A stretch of 59,727 bases of DNA from Treponemataceae bacterium (lineage in GTDB: Bacteria > Spirochaetota > Spirochaetia > Treponematales > Treponemataceae), in NCBI GenBank assembly GCA_024402455.1, contig JAKSTS010000002.1, positions 1 to 59,727 on the forward strand, in the 5' to 3' direction. Positions 17,854 to 26,631 of this stretch are shown here, one piece after another (within the stretch, counting starts at the first letter, position 1; every line of letters starts with the position of its first letter). A program made the position numbers and the translations under genes. The notes beneath the pieces are model-generated. The model saw only the letters and a program-made list of their open reading frames with translations. It was not told where the DNA came from and searched no databases.

Positions 17854-18054
17854 AATAAACTCCTGTAAACCCGTTGAAGAACAGCAACCATGGACGATTG
17901 GAGCCGCTTTATCACGGAAGAATTAGCAACAATGAAATACATAATCTCATGTTTACTCTATTAACAAAGTCGTACTTCAGATGTTACAAAATTTCTGAAG
18001 AATTCCACAAAAGGAATTAATTTAAAATATATTGATTTCTTTAAAATGTCAAAT

Positions 18055-18795
18055 TTAAAACGATGAATAAGGAACAATTCTGGAAATATCTACCAAAAGC
18101 TCAAGTTTTGCAACATACCGTCCAGACTGCACGCTCAACAAAGGAAAATCTTCCAGCAGAACAGACCCGGAAATTTCTTTCGGCTTGTTTTTCACAAAAC
18201 CCTGCACATACTCCCTTACAGCTTTAAGAATTGCTTCTGCATATGCATCCCTGATTCCTTCATCTCCATCCCGAACGGAACCAGACCCTGTTCCATTTAT
18301 CTTTGGAAATTTAACCGAATTCCAATGCTTCCGCAAATCAAACTGCAAATCAGTCCGTTCATATGCAACCCAGCATGAAAACTTGCTTTCATCAGTTTTC
18401 AATTGAGAAAAACTAATGTTCTTGTCACCGATTTTGATTGGTGCAATAGGCTCATATTCAAAAAATTCTTCAACACCACGCAGCTTATCAGACGGCGTAT
18501 AGGTAAAATTCCAGCCGTACACCAGACCTTCAAGAATAAACGGAACAGAAGTACGCATATGCGTTATGGCAAAAGTTAAAGCACCATTTTTTGATTCATC
18601 AAGATCTTCAACACAACTCGGTTCTGGTTCAATAAGAACCCAGACTGGAAATTTTATTGTCTTTTGTGTAGCAAGAACCTGTGAAAAACTGTCTGTACAG
18701 CAGAACAAAAAGATACTTGCAGATAAAAAAAAGCATAGCATTTTTCTGTACTTTAAAAGAGGATTTACTAATAACTTTGTTTCCAAATTTTCCAT
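18055..18795 (-). CDS. Secreted or lipid-anchored hypothetical protein
   Basis: 246 residues if the start is the ATG at 18795, which overlaps the end of the rhomboid gene by 28 nt. Another start at 18741 would begin exactly at the hydrophobic segment (MLCFFLSASIFLFCC), which looks like a signal peptide and ends in a possible lipobox Cys. The rest is soluble, with a Gly/Asp turn (GTGSGSVRDGDEGIRD) followed by a helix. Family not recognised. The overlap with the rhomboid gene implies co-expression, making this protein a conceivable rhomboid substrate; that link is speculation. Confidence 0.65.
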   Translation of the reverse strand: MENLETKLLVNPLLKYRKMLCFFLSASIFLFCCTDSFSQVLATQKTIKFPVWVLIEPEPSCVEDLDESKNGALTFAITHMRTSVPFILEGLVYGWNFTYTPSDKLRGVEEFFEYEPIAPIKIGDKNISFSQLKTDESKFSCWVAYERTDLQFDLRKHWNSVKFPKINGTGSGSVRDGDEGIRDAYAEAILKAVREYVQGFVKNKPKEISGSVLLEDFPLLSVQSGRYVAKLELLVDISRIVPYSSF

Positions 18796-19418
18796 GGATT
18801 CATTCCCATACGAATAATAAAATAAAACCAAGCAAAAACAAAACCAGAAAGGTGCGCCAAATGCGAAATATTGCTTGAAACAAATATTTGACTACCAATT
18901 TCAATTATTGTGTAGACAACAATTAATATCGGAGCAGGCAGCGGAAAAATTCCAATAAAAATTGTATTTCTTGGAAAAATAACAGCATAACTGAGCAGCA
19001 CGGCATAAATTGCGCCAGACGCACCCAGGAGAGAATAATAAAATCCCATTATATTTCCACAACATGCAGACAAATAATAAGACAAAAAAGAAGTTATGCC
19101 ACAGAAAATGCCAGACAGCAAATATAAAAGCAGGAATTCTTTAGATCCCATTGCTTTTTCCACAGGAAAACCAAACATAAAAAGACCAAGCATATTGCAG
19201 AAAATATGCTCAAAATTTGCATGAACAAACATGTAAGAAAAAAACTGCCAGTAAGCGTGTTTGTAAATTACATAAATGACATTAAGCGAAAGCAGTGACT
19301 TTATAAACGGCATGATTGCAGATATAACATAAACTGCTATATTCAAAATAATTAACCATAAAGTCACATTCCAGAATTCATAACGAAAAGGCGCTCGTAA
19401 TTTTGAAGAAAAACCCAT
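18768..19418 (-). CDS. Rhomboid-family intramembrane serine protease
   Basis: 216 residues with six predicted transmembrane helices. The catalytic serine lies in GASGA (about 132-136) and the catalytic histidine in HLAHLSG (about 190); the first conserved motif region reads FSYMFVHANFEHIFCNM, including the conserved His and Asn of the oxyanion site. It should cleave transmembrane segments in the inner membrane. There is no typical ribosome site beyond a weak AGGT. The downstream gene for a secreted protein overlaps it. Confidence 0.9.
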   Translation of the reverse strand: MGFSSKLRAPFRYEFWNVTLWLIILNIAVYVISAIMPFIKSLLSLNVIYVIYKHAYWQFFSYMFVHANFEHIFCNMLGLFMFGFPVEKAMGSKEFLLLYLLSGIFCGITSFLSYYLSACCGNIMGFYYSLLGASGAIYAVLLSYAVIFPRNTIFIGIFPLPAPILIVVYTIIEIGSQIFVSSNISHLAHLSGFVFAWFYFIIRMGMNPWKIWKQSY

Positions 19419-19476
19419 AAATACCTATAAAAGAAACAGCATTCCTAAAAATTGAAATTTTCAGAAACATCCAGAT

Positions 19477-20592
19477 TTATTTTTTTGCTTTTTTAGAAGA
19501 TTTTCTCTTTGGCTTAGCAGCAGGCACTGGTTCAGCATAAATTGAGGTTTTATTTCTGCCGGTATTTTTTGATTCATACAGAGCCATATCTGCCTGTTCT
19601 ACCAGTTTTTTTGCCGTCATTCCTACTGTTCCAAAATACATTGCTATTCCAACAGAAATCGAAACATTCATATGCTGATTTTCAAACACAAAATCTTTCT
19701 GTTCTATTGAAGTTCGAATACGTTCAGCAATTTCAAAAGCATCTTTCTGTTCAACATCAGGAAGCAAAACGACAAATTCTTCTCCTCCATAACGGGCCGC
19801 CAAATCTTCTGAGCGTATGGAGTCTTTAATAAGAGAGGCAACTTCTGTAAGAACCATGTCACCGCAGGCATGTCCATAAACATCATTAAATTTTTTAAAA
19901 TGGTCTATGTCCAGCATAAAAACAGCAATATTCTTTTTGTCTATATATGCATGATCAAGCTTGTCTATTAAAACCGTAAAGAAATAATGCTTAAGTTTAA
20001 GATGCGTCATCATGTCAGTTGTTGCCATATCCATAAGAGACGCATTATTTATTGCAATTGCAGCCAAAGAAGCAATTGTCATTATCTGGCTTTTTTCATA
20101 GCTTGTATAAACATTGCCTTCACCTAAATCAATTCTTTCGCCTAAAACCAAAAAACCATTTAAGCGATTTTTTACTTTAAGGGGAACTATCAGCGAAGGA
20201 TACAAAGTTTCGAGAAAATCAATGCCCTCTTTTCCAGTGCTCAAAATATCAACTATTTCTTCATAAGTATATGCAGAGTTTGTTGTTTCAAGCAGATGAA
20301 TTGCCGGATGATCTTCTGGAATTGAATAATTAATGTCTGAAGCAAGCACCATACCATTATAGTTAGAATCCAGGGTAAATGATGTTTCTTCAAAACCTTT
20401 TTGAGTAAAAAGAGCAGCACTTAAAGTGCGCATCTGGCACATGCAGATGTAAAGAATAGATTCAATAACTTTCTTGATTTCAAGAACAGATGAGAAGCTT
20501 TTTGAAATTTCAAGCATCTGCTTCAAGTCATAAATCTGTTTTTCATAATTTTCCAGACTTTCCGCAGAAATTTTTATTGAATCGACACTCAT
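19477..20592 (-). CDS. GAF-type sensor diguanylate cyclase (GGDEF)
   Basis: 371 residues from the ATG at 20592, which lies one base after the stop of the upstream gene; a start at 20619 would overlap it and is less likely. A short coiled segment leads into a GAF-like sensor region (about 35-180) and a GGDEF domain (about 200-350) with the active motif GGEEF and the preceding DIDHFKKFND metal-binding loop. It is predicted to make c-di-GMP in the cytoplasm. The C-terminal tail is Lys-rich. Translational coupling to the DUF5312-like gene suggests joint function. Confidence 0.9.
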   Translation of the reverse strand: MSVDSIKISAESLENYEKQIYDLKQMLEISKSFSSVLEIKKVIESILYICMCQMRTLSAALFTQKGFEETSFTLDSNYNGMVLASDINYSIPEDHPAIHLLETTNSAYTYEEIVDILSTGKEGIDFLETLYPSLIVPLKVKNRLNGFLVLGERIDLGEGNVYTSYEKSQIMTIASLAAIAINNASLMDMATTDMMTHLKLKHYFFTVLIDKLDHAYIDKKNIAVFMLDIDHFKKFNDVYGHACGDMVLTEVASLIKDSIRSEDLAARYGGEEFVVLLPDVEQKDAFEIAERIRTSIEQKDFVFENQHMNVSISVGIAMYFGTVGMTAKKLVEQADMALYESKNTGRNKTSIYAEPVPAAKPKRKSSKKAKK

Positions 20593-20593
20593 A

Positions 20594-22171
20594 CTACTCT
20601 TTATCGGTAAATACGACATAATTCTTCATAAACTCTATGAATTTCTGCCAGTATTGGAACTGATTTTCGAGCAATGAAGTATATTCTTTATTGCGAGTAG
20701 AGTAGAGTACCATTTTTATGTTAGAAACAAGCTCTGGACTGCCTTTTTTAGAATCATTCAAAAGATCTTTTACATCTCTTGTCAATTTCTTAAAATTGGT
20801 CATGTCAGTCTGAAGCATGGTTTTAACCTGCATATTAACTTCAGAAACTTTTGTTACAAGACGCTTTGCCAAATCAGGGTTTGTTTTACTGTTTGATGCC
20901 AGTCTTGCAATTGCAGCAAAGTTATTTTCCTGTTCATCTTCAAAAGAATGTTCAAATTCCTGAATACGACCCATGATTCCGCCGCAATAAAAAACTTCAG
21001 AACCAAAAGAAGACTGCATGTTTGTATTTGAAAAGAAACCTTCAACTACAATATCATTAAGCAGAGCCTGTATTCCCTGTGAAAAATAATAGAAAAAGAA
21101 CGTCTTTACAATCTGCAGTGGAGTTGCCCACATAAACATCTGGGTAGATGTTTTTTGCAGAATAACATTGTTCTCATTGTTATAGCCTGCAACATTCTGC
21201 ATTTCTTTTTCTACAAACAGTTCTTCAAGTTCTGCAGACAACCGCTCATCTTTAAGTTCATTGATGATTCTCTGTGTATCTGCATCAAACATCTGTCTTG
21301 AACGGTTAATATATTCTTCAAGAAAGTGATATTCATATTTATTTGTATTTGCTTCAAATTTCGGATCACCTTTAAGAATGCAAATCATTTTATAAACAAT
21401 GTCTGGTGTAACAAGCTTTGTCAAAACAGCAGATATACGCTTTAAATTGTCAACTATTGCATTCTGGTCTTCCTGGGAAAGCGCAGAAGCTTTTCTGTGT
21501 TCTTCAATTGCAATAATTGCTTTTGCAATAGATGCCGTTATGCTGAAATCTTTTATTACAAAATACAAATCCAAAAGCTTCTGTTCCTGGTCTGCAAGTT
21601 CTACCGGTCTGAAAAGCGGTTTTCCTGCATTTGATGATTTTACATAGTCAGGAGCAAATGCGCATATGAATTTCATATAATCAAATGAACAGATATCATG
21701 AAGCTGTATCAAATGGATGATGACCGTTTCAATCTGCGACATCTGATTTGAAGCATTCATGTCTTTTATAACTTTTTCCAAAGAATTTCTTTGCTGGTCT
21801 ATTTCTTTTTTTTCGTTTTCAGAACTTTCAATTGCACTTTTACGGTTTTCGTACTGAAGAGATTTAACAATAAGACAATCTTCATATGAAAAGCCTGTTG
21901 AAATCAACATGTCCACATAACCGGCAGAAACATTACTTGTAGTATTTAAAAGTGTTTCATCAAGAATTGTAAAAATTGACTGACAACTCTGATTAAGAAC
22001 ATAAAGACCTTCTGCAAAAGCAGGCATGATATTCCGTTTCTTAAGCATTGGAGGATTCATAGATTTCAATTCAGATTCAATCTTTCGCAAAGTACGTTTC
22101 TTAAGACTTTCCGGATTAGAACCAAAAAAAAGCATTTCAAAAAAATCAGAAAAATTATTAATAAAAGCCAT
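20594..22171 (-). CDS. DUF5312-like treponemal protein
   Basis: 525 residues, soluble and highly helical, rich in Glu, Lys and Asn; it resembles the treponeme-restricted family labelled DUF5312, although I cannot confirm this without a search. No catalytic motif, signal peptide or membrane helix is seen. It runs directly into the GGDEF gene (stop and start one base apart), so a link to c-di-GMP signalling is possible. The promoter has the leaderless geometry with a tract of seven G in the spacer. Confidence 0.65.
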   Translation of the reverse strand: MAFINNFSDFFEMLFFGSNPESLKKRTLRKIESELKSMNPPMLKKRNIMPAFAEGLYVLNQSCQSIFTILDETLLNTTSNVSAGYVDMLISTGFSYEDCLIVKSLQYENRKSAIESSENEKKEIDQQRNSLEKVIKDMNASNQMSQIETVIIHLIQLHDICSFDYMKFICAFAPDYVKSSNAGKPLFRPVELADQEQKLLDLYFVIKDFSITASIAKAIIAIEEHRKASALSQEDQNAIVDNLKRISAVLTKLVTPDIVYKMICILKGDPKFEANTNKYEYHFLEEYINRSRQMFDADTQRIINELKDERLSAELEELFVEKEMQNVAGYNNENNVILQKTSTQMFMWATPLQIVKTFFFYYFSQGIQALLNDIVVEGFFSNTNMQSSFGSEVFYCGGIMGRIQEFEHSFEDEQENNFAAIARLASNSKTNPDLAKRLVTKVSEVNMQVKTMLQTDMTNFKKLTRDVKDLLNDSKKGSPELVSNIKMVLYSTRNKEYTSLLENQFQYWQKFIEFMKNYVVFTDKE

Positions 22172-22177
22172 GCTTTT

Positions 22178-22206
22178 ATTTTACCCCCCCAAAGCCATTT
22201 TGACAA
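22178..22206 (-). promoter_or_regulatory. Promoter of the DUF5312-like gene (leaderless, homopolymer spacer)
   Basis: On the minus strand: TTGTCA (22206-22201), 17-nt spacer ending in seven G, TAAAAT (22183-22178), 6 nt, ATG at 22171. A change in G-tract length would alter the -35/-10 spacing, a classical basis for phase variation. Confidence 0.6.
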
Positions 22207-22322
22207 TCAATTATTTTACGGAAAGTTTTACGTCTTTTATGTAACTTACAAAATTCCAATTTTAGAGACACTGCAAAGACTTGAAATTTACAGACTGAAG
22301 AAATTACTGCCTGAAAATGAAT

Positions 22323-23333
22323 TTATTCTGAAAGATAATCTGCAAAAATTGATGCATAGTCTGCACGCGTATCTGCTTTTATAATTGAAGCCCTCATCTG
22401 GCTTCCGCCGCTTAAGCCTTTTGAATAAGAGCAGAACCTTTTACGCATTTCCCTGCATGCAACCAATTCACCTTTAAGGTTTATTAAAATATCAAGTTCT
22501 TCCATACCAGCAACAATCCGTTTCTGCGGCAATGTTGAATATTTCTCGCCGGTAAGCAGAAAATGTTTTGTTTCTTCAAAAATAAATGGATTTCCCATTG
22601 CTCCGCGTGCAAACATAACAGCATCTACACCAGTCTGCGCTATGACATCACGGACATTTTCTGCAGAAAATATGTCACCTGATGCAAAAACAGGAATTTT
22701 TCCGTTTATAAGCTGAACAAGTTCTTTAAGCAGTGACCAGTCTGCACTACCTTCATAGCCTTGTGCCCTTGTCCTTGGATGCAAAGTTATTGCCTGTGCA
22801 CCTGCTTCAAGCGCAGCTGTTGCAGCTTCTTTCCATGTCAAATGTTCTGCATCCCAGCCTGATCTTATTTTTACTGTCAGTGGAATTTGTTTCTGGTTTT
22901 CGGACAGAACTTTTACTGTTTCCTTAACAATTTCATAAAGCCTGTCAGGATCGCGGGTTAATGCTGAACCTGCACCCGTTTTAATTATTTTTGGAACAGG
23001 GCAGCCGGCATTTAAATCTATAACTTCAGGCGCAACTTTTTCTGCAACAATCAAAGCTGCCTTTGCAACTGTCTGCGGATCACCACCAAAAATTTGAACG
23101 GCATAAGCATCTTCATCCGGTGCCCTGACCATCAGTTCCTGTGTTTTTCCAGAATTGCGCACCAATGCTTCTGCGGAAACCATTTCTGTATAGGCAAAAT
23201 TTGCCCCGCCTTTTCTGCAGAGATGACGGAAAGCACAATCTGAATAACCTGCAACAGGTGCTAAAAATAAATTGCCGGAAAGATTTAAATTTCCTATAGA
23301 TATTGGATGGTAAAACTGATTTTTAATTTCCAT
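22323..23333 (-). CDS. dusB: tRNA-dihydrouridine synthase
   Basis: 336 residues from the ATG at 23333; a longer form beginning at 23399 is open but the extra 22 residues are unlike the family. FMN-dependent reduction of uridines in tRNA D-loops. Motifs: LAPVAGYSDCAFR (about 24-36), VQIFGG (about 77-82), DLNAGCPVPKI with the catalytic Cys, LTVKIRSGW, and HPRTRAQGY. Length and motifs fit DusB. The -10-like TATAGA lies 7 nt before the ATG and there is no ribosome site, so it may be another leaderless gene. Confidence 0.93.
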   Translation of the reverse strand: MEIKNQFYHPISIGNLNLSGNLFLAPVAGYSDCAFRHLCRKGGANFAYTEMVSAEALVRNSGKTQELMVRAPDEDAYAVQIFGGDPQTVAKAALIVAEKVAPEVIDLNAGCPVPKIIKTGAGSALTRDPDRLYEIVKETVKVLSENQKQIPLTVKIRSGWDAEHLTWKEAATAALEAGAQAITLHPRTRAQGYEGSADWSLLKELVQLINGKIPVFASGDIFSAENVRDVIAQTGVDAVMFARGAMGNPFIFEETKHFLLTGEKYSTLPQKRIVAGMEELDILINLKGELVACREMRKRFCSYSKGLSGGSQMRASIIKADTRADYASIFADYLSE

Positions 23334-23464
23334 AAGGTTTTCTATAATTTGGCTGCCCGAATGCAAATCAATGACCTTGCCGCAAAGCAGCAAGACCATT
23401 GATGTTAAGAAATTGCAGCCACATTCCTTTTACAGGCAGAGCTTTGTTTTAACAGACCTCTGAA

Positions 23465-24241
23465 TTAATCTTCCGGCAGATGAAAGAACCTGCAGCTGTT
23501 TTTCCACAAAAGTACAGACAGCTCTTCTTCGTCCATATCAAGAAGTCCTGCCAGAAAATGTGCCGTTGAAGGCAAATAAGCCGGCATATTACGTTTGCCT
23601 TTATATTCTGCAGGTTCCATAAAAGGACTTTCTGATTCAATCAATATTCTGTCCAAAGGAATGTTCAAAACTGTTTCATGCAGATTACGTGCGTTTCTGT
23701 AAGTAACGTTTCCTGCAAATGCAAAATACAGACCAAGTTTTTCTGCTTCTTTTGCATAAGCTGCATTTTCAGAATAACAATTTAAAACACCGCCGGCAGA
23801 CGGCATTCTTTCTTTTAAAATATCAAGAATATCTTTGCCTGCATCTCTGTTGTGGATTATGACCGGCATGTTATATTTTTCTGCCAGATCAAGCTGTGTA
23901 ATAAAAAGTTCAATCTGAGAATGTTTGTCACCATATTTTTTGCCGTAATCAAGGCCTGTCTCTCCAACAGCTACAACATTTGGAAGTTTTAAAGACGATT
24001 CCATTGTCTGAACCCAGTTTTTTCCAGGATTCATTACTTCTGAGGGAGCGACACCTACAGCATGATATACATTTGGCATTGATTTAAAACTATCATAGAC
24101 TTTTCCAAAGTCATGCAAACTGTTGGAAATGCTTACGATACGAGTAACATGTGCCTTTTTCGCTTCTTGCAGAGCACGAAGCTGCTCAATGGGGTCATTA
24201 TGAATGGCTCCAATATGAGCGTGAGTATCAAAAAACTGCAT
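23465..24241 (-). CDS. tatD: TatD-family metal-dependent hydrolase
   Basis: 258 residues from the ATG at 24241, chosen because GGAAG precedes it and the family starts with the metal-binding FDTHAHIG. Further ligands: GETGLDYG (about 95-102), IIHNRDA (His about 128), NCYSE in place of the usual HCFSG, and ESESPFM near the end. The replaced His in the NCYSE segment removes one conserved metal ligand. TatD proteins are nucleases or deacylases; the exact activity is not predictable. It is transcribed away from the M23 peptidase gene. Confidence 0.88.
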   Translation of the reverse strand: MQFFDTHAHIGAIHNDPIEQLRALQEAKKAHVTRIVSISNSLHDFGKVYDSFKSMPNVYHAVGVAPSEVMNPGKNWVQTMESSLKLPNVVAVGETGLDYGKKYGDKHSQIELFITQLDLAEKYNMPVIIHNRDAGKDILDILKERMPSAGGVLNCYSENAAYAKEAEKLGLYFAFAGNVTYRNARNLHETVLNIPLDRILIESESPFMEPAEYKGKRNMPAYLPSTAHFLAGLLDMDEEELSVLLWKNSCRFFHLPED

Positions 24242-24512
24242 TGCTTTCTTCCAGGAGTGATATAATGCGGAACGTAAACTTTTCTTTGTTCCTGCCGATA
24301 AGTCTAACATATCAAACTTCTACAGTCAATCAAAAAGTCTTTTGCATACCAGCAGTTTGACAGGCTTTCGTATTGATGCTATTATAGAAGTAATTTAACG
24401 TTATTGTTTCTTTTCGAAATTCAATTATTTCTTTGAAAAGTTTCAGAACAGCATTTTTTCTAAAACGGGGATTTTTAGAAAAGCTGAAATTTTTATCTAA
24501 TGGAGTTGTCTC

Positions 24513-25535
24513 TTGGCTCGGACACGTAGATATAAACGCGCAGAAAAAAATGTTGTACAAACAATTTTGCGCTTCTTTGGCCGCATCGGTGTGGGAATCG
24601 GTCGGGGTTTTTCGTCTTTCTTTCACGGCTGTAACCGTAAATTAACTATCATGATAGTTCCGCATTCTCAAAGCAAAGTACTGAATTTTCAGACTACTTT
24701 TTTTGCCTTGATTTCATGCGCCGTAATAATTGCCGGAGTTTTATTTTCTTTTTTCTGGTTTAATAAAACAACACTGTCTGCAAATGCTGAAATTGCAAGA
24801 CTTCAGACAGAAAACAAAGAAGCAAGAGCCGGTCTTGATGAACTGAGAGATGAAAATACAAATCTTCTTCAGGCTGCAAAAAAATTCCAGGGTTCTTTAT
24901 CAGAAACAATTTCCATGCTTGGAATGAACCAGCAGACAAAAAAGACTTCCGGCCAGACACAGGCAGGCGATCTTTCCTCACTTTTTGATTTTCAGGAATA
25001 TTCAGGAACAACCACAGCAGAAACAGCTGATATAAAAATGCTTACTTCATACCTTGAAGGTGCCGTTCAGCCAATTGAAGAAATTGGAAAAATGCTACAG
25101 GCACAGAGTACGCTTTTTTCAGATATTCCTAGCGTACACCCATTAAAAGGCGGCATCGGCCACATTTCAATGCCATTTGGACAAAACATAAATCCTTTTA
25201 CAGGTCAGTGGTACATCCACAAAGGCATGGACTTTTCAACTTATCGTGCAGGCGACCCGATTATTGCAACAGCAAATGGACAGGTCGTAACTTCCAATTA
25301 TGATGCTGGTCTTGGTAATTATGTAATTATAAAACACAAACATGGATTTTATACCCGCTACGGACACATGCGGGAAGTTTTTGTCAAAAAAGGCCAGTTT
25401 ATCATGCAAGGTGATACAATCGGACTTATCGGCAATACCGGCAAGTCAACCGGACCGCATCTTCATTATGAAGTGCACATTGGTTCTGACGTTGTTGACC
25501 CGGCAAAATACGTAAACGTGGTTTTAACAAAATAA
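24513..25535 (+). CDS. M23 (LytM-type) peptidoglycan endopeptidase, membrane anchored
   Basis: 340 residues from a TTG start preceded by TGGAG. An Arg/Lys-rich cytoplasmic segment leads to one transmembrane helix (about 62-84), a coiled coil (about 90-130), a linker, and a C-terminal LytM domain with zinc ligands in HKGMD (about 242) and HLHYEV (about 318). It should cut peptide cross-links in the periplasm. The next gene, a bactofilin, begins one base after the stop, a pairing known from helical and curved bacteria where both determine cell shape. Confidence 0.9.
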   Translation: MARTRRYKRAEKNVVQTILRFFGRIGVGIGRGFSSFFHGCNRKLTIMIVPHSQSKVLNFQTTFFALISCAVIIAGVLFSFFWFNKTTLSANAEIARLQTENKEARAGLDELRDENTNLLQAAKKFQGSLSETISMLGMNQQTKKTSGQTQAGDLSSLFDFQEYSGTTTAETADIKMLTSYLEGAVQPIEEIGKMLQAQSTLFSDIPSVHPLKGGIGHISMPFGQNINPFTGQWYIHKGMDFSTYRAGDPIIATANGQVVTSNYDAGLGNYVIIKHKHGFYTRYGHMREVFVKKGQFIMQGDTIGLIGNTGKSTGPHLHYEVHIGSDVVDPAKYVNVVLTK

Positions 25536-25536
25536 T

Positions 25537-25962
25537 ATGGCTTTTCATACAGATGACATTTCAATGAACACCATTGTAGGTGTTGGTTCTTCAATTACAG
25601 GTAATCTATATTCTGCTGGAATAGCCCGCATTGACGGCGATATTGACGGCAAGCTTGAATCTGCAGGACATGTCTGGATTGGATCTGAAGCAAGGGTAAA
25701 AGCTGATATAATTGCACATTCTGTTGATGTCTGCGGTGGAGTTATAAAAGGTGACATTTTAGCTCCAGAAGGCGTGCATCTTTATTCAAAAGCAGTTGTT
25801 CTTGGTGACATTGTTACAAAGCATTTGCAGCTTGATGACAATGTACTTGTAAACGGGGAATGTATAACATTAAGTGACGAAGAAGCTTTTGAAGATGCAA
25901 AAAACCGCTGGATTGATGCAAAAGCCGTTGCTGGAAAAACATTCACTGTCCACGAAAGCTAA
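25537..25962 (+). CDS. Bactofilin
   Basis: 141 residues forming a beta-helix domain: repeated short strands with G-D-I/G-x-I spacing (ITGNLYSAGIARIDGDIDGKL and onward to about residue 110), then an acidic helical tail. Bactofilins polymerise without nucleotide on the inner face of the membrane and position cell-wall enzymes. Only 1 nt separates it from the M23 peptidase gene, so the two are translationally coupled and probably work together on helical shape. Confidence 0.92.
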   Translation: MAFHTDDISMNTIVGVGSSITGNLYSAGIARIDGDIDGKLESAGHVWIGSEARVKADIIAHSVDVCGGVIKGDILAPEGVHLYSKAVVLGDIVTKHLQLDDNVLVNGECITLSDEEAFEDAKNRWIDAKAVAGKTFTVHES

Positions 25963-25994
25963 AAAGCTTTCCGGTTGTTCATTCAGGAGTTTCC

Positions 25995-26510
25995 ATGAGT
26001 TCGCTAGACCCATTAGGAACATCACTTTATTTTTCTGCTACAGCTCAAGCGCGAAAAAAAGAAAATGAAGCTAAAAAAGCAACAACCAAAAAACGCATTT
26101 TTGCAGATTTTTTAAAAGATGCTTCAGAATCAGAAGAAGAGAAACTTCGAAATGCAGGTTTTCCGCCGGAAATAATCGGTCTTTCATACGAAAAAGCAGT
26201 AGAAACACTTCTTGATTCCGTATATTCTACGGGAAACGACCTGCGCAAAAACCAGACAAACGAAGACATTCAGAAATATAAGCGTGCAGTAAAAAATTTT
26301 ATCAATTATGTCGTAAAAACCTGTTTTGAAGTTGAAAAACACGAAAGCAACCGTTCCGTACTAAAACGAAAGAAATTTTTTCAAATACAGGTAATAGACC
26401 AGAAACTTGAAAAACTGGCAACAGAAGTTTTAATAAACCAGCGTGACCAGCTTGCATTTCTTGCAAAAATTGATGAAATAAACGGTTTGTTAATCGATTT
26501 GATTACTTGA
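25995..26510 (+). CDS. yaaR: YaaR-family protein (DUF327)
   Basis: 171 residues, a helical protein with basic N terminus (AQARKKENEAKKATTKK) and a C-terminal helical part that matches the DUF327 family, seen in Firmicutes next to yaaT. An AGGAG ribosome site precedes the ATG, 32 nt after the bactofilin stop. Function is unknown; the neighbouring PSP1 gene repeats the B. subtilis yaaR-yaaT proximity, which supports the identity. Confidence 0.75.
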   Translation: MSSLDPLGTSLYFSATAQARKKENEAKKATTKKRIFADFLKDASESEEEKLRNAGFPPEIIGLSYEKAVETLLDSVYSTGNDLRKNQTNEDIQKYKRAVKNFINYVVKTCFEVEKHESNRSVLKRKKFFQIQVIDQKLEKLATEVLINQRDQLAFLAKIDEINGLLIDLIT

Positions 26511-26631
26511 GGAAACTCTTAAAAAAATTTTTTAGCGGTGTCCTTGAGCATAAACGCAAAAAATATGATAAAATGCATTTCTGTTTCATGCTTTATATAT
26601 TGCTTTTTATGTAAAGTTTACGGGAGAAATT

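Noticed and set aside
19416..19452. Rhomboid gene as a further leaderless case
   Set aside because: TATAGG lies 5 nt from the ATG, but no -35 is visible and a weak AGGT may serve as ribosome site.
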